8,193 nucleotides of DNA, from assembly GCF_938030815.1 (NCBI RefSeq), contig NZ_CALHII010000248.1, positions 1-8,193 of the forward strand. The letters run 5' to 3'. Under the pieces are notes generated by a model. It worked only from the letters and a program-made list of their open reading frames with translations, had not been told where the DNA came from and did no database searches. This document shows positions 5,805 through 8,193 of this stretch, in pieces. The position numbers were made by a program, and so were the translations under genes. The stretch's first letter is position 1; every line of letters starts with the position of its first letter. This DNA comes from an uncultured Campylobacter sp. GTDB lineage: Bacteria > Campylobacterota > Campylobacteria > Campylobacterales > Campylobacteraceae.

Positions 5805-5827
5805 TTTTCGCTCCTTAAAATTTGCAT
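5792..5827 (-). CDS. Possible 11-codon leader peptide overlapping the MOSC start
   Basis: On the minus strand an ATG at 5827-5825 follows a clear AAGGAG (plus CTCCTT at 5833-5838) by five bases. It encodes MQILRSEKCPF and ends at TAA, 5794-5792, inside the MOSC coding region in another frame. The MOSC ribosome binding site lies within this small frame, so its translation would cover or couple to MOSC initiation. The two well-spaced binding sites are seen; any regulatory role is inferred. Chance is not excluded. Confidence 0.25.
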   Translation of the reverse strand: MQILRSEKCPF

Positions 5828-5908
5828 GTGTTCTCCTTAAATCATAAAATTTAGGCTAGGATTTTAGCTCGAAAAGAATTTTAAAATTCTAAATTTTGCG
5901 GTGATTTT

Positions 5909-5944
5909 GCGCTAAATTTCAAGTGCGAGCTTGAAATTTAACGC
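5909..5944 (-). terminator. Strong stem-loop downstream of the AGCS symporter gene
   Basis: TAAATTTCAAG at 5913-5923 pairs perfectly with CTTGAAATTTA at 5930-5940 around a 6-nt loop. After one C/A mismatch the stem extends three more G-C pairs (GCG 5909-5911 with CGC 5942-5944). It begins seven bases after the minus-strand stop codon at 5951. No T-run follows on the minus strand, so it may end or protect the transcript by structure and is not a textbook intrinsic terminator. Confidence 0.45.
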
Positions 5945-5950
5945 GCGGCG

Positions 5951-7363
5951 TTATTTGTAGTCGTTTGCGTCGTAGCTTTTGCCGTCGTTAAAGTCGCTCA
6001 AAAGCCGCACGACGACGGGGCTAAGCAGGATGATCGCGATTAAGTTGGGGATCACCATCAGTCCATTGAACATATCGGCTAGCCCCCAGACTAGGTCGAT
6101 CTTTTGCACGCTCCCTATGAATACGAATGCGACGACCAAAATTTGCAAGAGCTTGACGAATTTTGCGCCCAGGAGGTATCGCACATTGATCTCGGCGAAG
6201 TAATACCAGCCCAAAATCGTGGTAAATGCGAAGAAAAACAGACAGATCGCCACGAAGCCGTAGCCGCCGCTGCGACCTAAAATTTGCGACCCGAAGGCTT
6301 CCTGCACCAGCGAGATGCCCGAAAATACCGCTTTGCCGTTTTCGAAGGTGACTACGTCGGTGCTAAGCACCACGAAAACGGTGATGTTAAGCACGATGAA
6401 TGTATCGACGAAAACGCCCATTATACCGAGCACGGCTTGATCTACGGGGTGTTTGACGTTCGCCGCGGCGTGTGCGTGCGGCGTCGAGCCCATGCCCGCT
6501 TCGTTTGAAAAGAGTCCGCGCGCGATGCCGTATCTCATCGCAGTGGCGATCGTAGCGCCCGTAGCGCCGCCCCAGGCAGCGGATGGATCAAACGCGGCTT
6601 TGAATATCAGCGCGATGACGGATGGAATTTTATCGAAATTTGAGCCGATGATGACGAGACCGACGAGAACGTAGCAGATCGCCATTAGTGGCACGACCTT
6701 TTCGGCTACGCGTGCGATCGCTTTGACGCCGCCGAAAAAGATGACGCAGCAGATGAGTGCTAAGGCTGCGCCGCTCACCCATTTCGGGATTCCAAATGCA
6801 CTGCTAAAGCCGTCTGAAATGGAGTTTGCCTGCACCATATTACCCATGAAGCCCAGAGCAAAGATGATGGCTAGCGCAAAAAACGCCGCTAAAGGCTTGG
6901 CAAATGGACTTTTGAGTCCGCGGCTGATGTAAAACGCGGGCCCTCCGATCATATGTCCGCTGTCGTCCTTGGTGCGGTAAATTTGAGCCAGGCAGATCTC
7001 TGCGAAATTCGTCGCCATGCCCAAAAACGCCGCGCACCACATCCAAAATATCGCGCCCGGCCCGCCCATCACTAACGCGGTGCTGGCGCCTACCAGGTTG
7101 CCGGTGCCTACTTGCGCCGCGATCGCCGTGGCGACGGCTTGGAACGAGCTCATACCGCTTTTGCCCGCAGCCTCGCCGTGCAGGGAGAAGTTGCCGAAAA
7201 GCTTGTGCGCACCCATTCTAAATTTAAAAATCTGCACCAAGTGCAAGCGCGCCGTAAAATACGCGCCGGTGCCGCAAAGTAGGGCGATTAGAAAGTACGG
7301 ACCCCACAAAAAGGAGTTGATTGCGTCAATTGTGGCGGTGAGTTTGTCGAGAAAATTTTGCAT
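5951..7363 (-). CDS. AGCS family sodium:alanine/glycine symporter
   Basis: The 470-residue inner-membrane protein belongs to the alanine/glycine:cation symporter family (AGCS, TC 2.A.25), which imports small neutral amino acids with sodium or protons. Family motifs are plain: QVGTGNLVGASTAL at 84-97, GGPGAIFWMWCAAFLGMATNFAE at 100-122, YR at 129-130, GGPAFYISRGL at 140-150, and RYGIARGLFSNEAGMGSTPHAHAAA at 277-301 with HPVDQ at 305-309. Hydrophobic segments fall near 20-40, 85-115, 155-178, 196-214, 222-242, 310-335, 366-390, 403-420 and 432-455. Length is normal for the family. The start ATG at 7363 has only a weak GGAAAAG binding site (plus-strand 7367-7373); no better start lies upstream, since the frame is short of other ATGs. 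A stem-loop follows the stop. Alanine or glycine is the expected substrate; the exact one is not shown. Confidence 0.96.
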   Translation of the reverse strand: MQNFLDKLTATIDAINSFLWGPYFLIALLCGTGAYFTARLHLVQIFKFRMGAHKLFGNFSLHGEAAGKSGMSSFQAVATAIAAQVGTGNLVGASTALVMGGPGAIFWMWCAAFLGMATNFAEICLAQIYRTKDDSGHMIGGPAFYISRGLKSPFAKPLAAFFALAIIFALGFMGNMVQANSISDGFSSAFGIPKWVSGAALALICCVIFFGGVKAIARVAEKVVPLMAICYVLVGLVIIGSNFDKIPSVIALIFKAAFDPSAAWGGATGATIATAMRYGIARGLFSNEAGMGSTPHAHAAANVKHPVDQAVLGIMGVFVDTFIVLNITVFVVLSTDVVTFENGKAVFSGISLVQEAFGSQILGRSGGYGFVAICLFFFAFTTILGWYYFAEINVRYLLGAKFVKLLQILVVAFVFIGSVQKIDLVWGLADMFNGLMVIPNLIAIILLSPVVVRLLSDFNDGKSYDANDYK

Positions 7364-7591
7364 GATCTTTTCCGTGAATTTAAGATGCGAAAATATATTT
7401 TAAAAACTCTTAAATTCCTATAAATCGAGGTAAATTTAAGCGAAATTTTAAAGCGTTTTTATAATTTTACTCAAGCATTAAGCAAAGCAGTATATGCCGT
7501 TTGCTCTGCATGCCAGCTTGCCAGATAAGCAGCTTAGAATTCCCGCCTTAGCTGTCGAAATTTGCAAAGCAATCAACTGAAATTTTTAAGC
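7364..7591 (-). promoter_or_regulatory. Spacer and likely promoter region of the AGCS symporter gene
   Basis: This 228-bp AT-rich spacer separates the methyltransferase stop from the symporter start, both minus-strand. A candidate -10 on the minus strand is TATATT (plus 7392-7397), which would give a leader of about 22 bases; others are possible. An inverted repeat AGCAAA (7481-7486) with TTTGCT (7500-7505) and a 5+1+5 palindrome TAAGCAGCTTA are present. No riboswitch or clear terminator for the upstream gene is recognised. Confidence 0.3.
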
Positions 7592-8193
7592 CTATTCATC
7601 ACCGCCGATTTTGAAAACGAACATCTTGCAAGCGTTACAAAAGGCGGGAATCAGGCTAAATAGGCGCCCTTTGAGGCTCCAGTGGCTTTTATACATTTTC
7701 AGCATTGCAGCTTCTTTTATGAAGCGGATACGCGCAGGCTCCCAGCTCTGCACCTCTACGCCGCCGCCGATGCCCATTTTAAAGGGTGCGTTTTGCATGT
7801 GCCGCATCGCGTCGTGGCGCTTGGAGTCGAATTTCCTAACCGAAAACTCGCTCATAAAGTCGCTCAGCACGTAGCCGCTAAATTTTTGCGAAAGCGCGAT
7901 AAAAAATTTTTTAAATTCCTCCTTTTCAAAATACATACTCACGCCCTCTAAGATGAATATATAGCCCGCGCTGCCGTGTTTTGCGGCTAGCTCGTCCATC
8001 CACGAGGGATCCAGCATCGAGTAGGGCAGACTGAAGTTATTCTTTGCTTTGGGTAACAGCTCGTCGCGTACGGAGATGACGTCGGGTAGATCGAGATCGT
8101 AAAATATGGCGCTCGGTAGGTTTTTTTGCAATCTAAGCGGGCGGGCGTCAAGCGCGTCGTCGCGTCGGCGGCCGGGTCGCCGAAGGCGTTGCC
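7592..8193 (-). CDS. PPM1/LCMT/TcmP-type class I SAM-dependent methyltransferase, 5' end outside window
   Basis: About 200 codons of the C-terminal part are visible, open to the window edge. A TTG at 8131 could be taken as a start, but it is the last Leu of ALDARPLRL, which matches the family's D-T/A-R-x-x-RL segment, so the gene continues upstream. Counting from that Leu: AIFYDLDLPDVI at 8-19 is the family's acidic strand-2 motif followed by D-x-P-x-V-I; SMLDPSWMDEL is at 38-48; IFILEGVSMYFEKEEFKKFF at 58-77 is the characteristic EGV-x-MY block; and FKMGIGGG at 117-124 is near the end. These enzymes methylate carboxyl or hydroxyl groups of small molecules or proteins; the substrate here is unknown. 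The residues just upstream of ALDARPLRL are an Arg-rich run (RRPGRRRRDD) where the SAM-binding GxG loop is expected, and the DNA there is about 79% GC. That suggests a frameshift, error or junction near the edge. Confidence 0.8.
   Translation of the reverse strand, partial: QRLRRPGRRRDDALDARPLRLQKNLPSAIFYDLDLPDVISVRDELLPKAKNNFSLPYSMLDPSWMDELAAKHGSAGYIFILEGVSMYFEKEEFKKFFIALSQKFSGYVLSDFMSEFSVRKFDSKRHDAMRHMQNAPFKMGIGGGVEVQSWEPARIRFIKEAAMLKMYKSHWSLKGRLFSLIPAFCNACKMFVFKIGGDE

Noticed and set aside
5841..5846. TATGAT on the minus strand as a -10 box for the MOSC gene
   Set aside because: Its start point would fall inside the upstream AAGGAG site, and no -35 is visible; too weak to annotate.

Overview
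The window is bacterial and reads like a Campylobacterota chromosome, most plausibly one of the higher-GC oral-type Campylobacter species (for example C. gracilis, C. showae or C. rectus). This is inferred from the recurring AAATTT words in non-coding DNA, AT-rich spacers beside GC-richer genes, short AAGGA-type ribosome binding sites and the gene types. No marker gene fixes the species.

Layout. A YfcA-type TSUP membrane transporter gene (72-833, +) is followed by about 1.15 kb without a credible gene (834-1989). That stretch has far more T than A on the + strand and several perfect inverted repeats. Next come a RidA/YjgF enamine/imine deaminase (1990-2367, +) and a two-gene unit: a SUKH (SMI1/KNR4) protein carrying a large low-complexity insertion (2585-3313, +), then 33 bp later a DUF6892-like protein (3347-4363, +). 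A second gene-poor stretch (4364-5117) separates these from three minus-strand genes: a YiiM-like MOSC protein (5118-5804), an AGCS sodium:alanine/glycine symporter (5951-7363) and the 3' part of a PPM1/LCMT-type methyltransferase (7592 to the window edge).

How the genes relate. Most are independent housekeeping or transport functions in their own transcription units. RidA removes reactive enamines formed by PLP enzymes, MOSC proteins of the YiiM type handle N-hydroxylated compounds, and the two transporters move organic anions or sulfur compounds (inferred) and small neutral amino acids. The only likely operon is SUKH plus DUF6892. SUKH proteins are often immunity proteins of polymorphic toxin systems, so this pair could be an immunity or stress module, but no toxin is visible here.

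No complete new system can be demonstrated. The observations most worth a second look are the roughly 107-residue insertion inside the SUKH domain, the hairpin-rich skewed spacer after yfcA with two sets of mutually exclusive stems, a possible 11-codon leader peptide overlapping the MOSC start, and an abrupt GC-rich, family-atypical end of the methyltransferase at the window edge.
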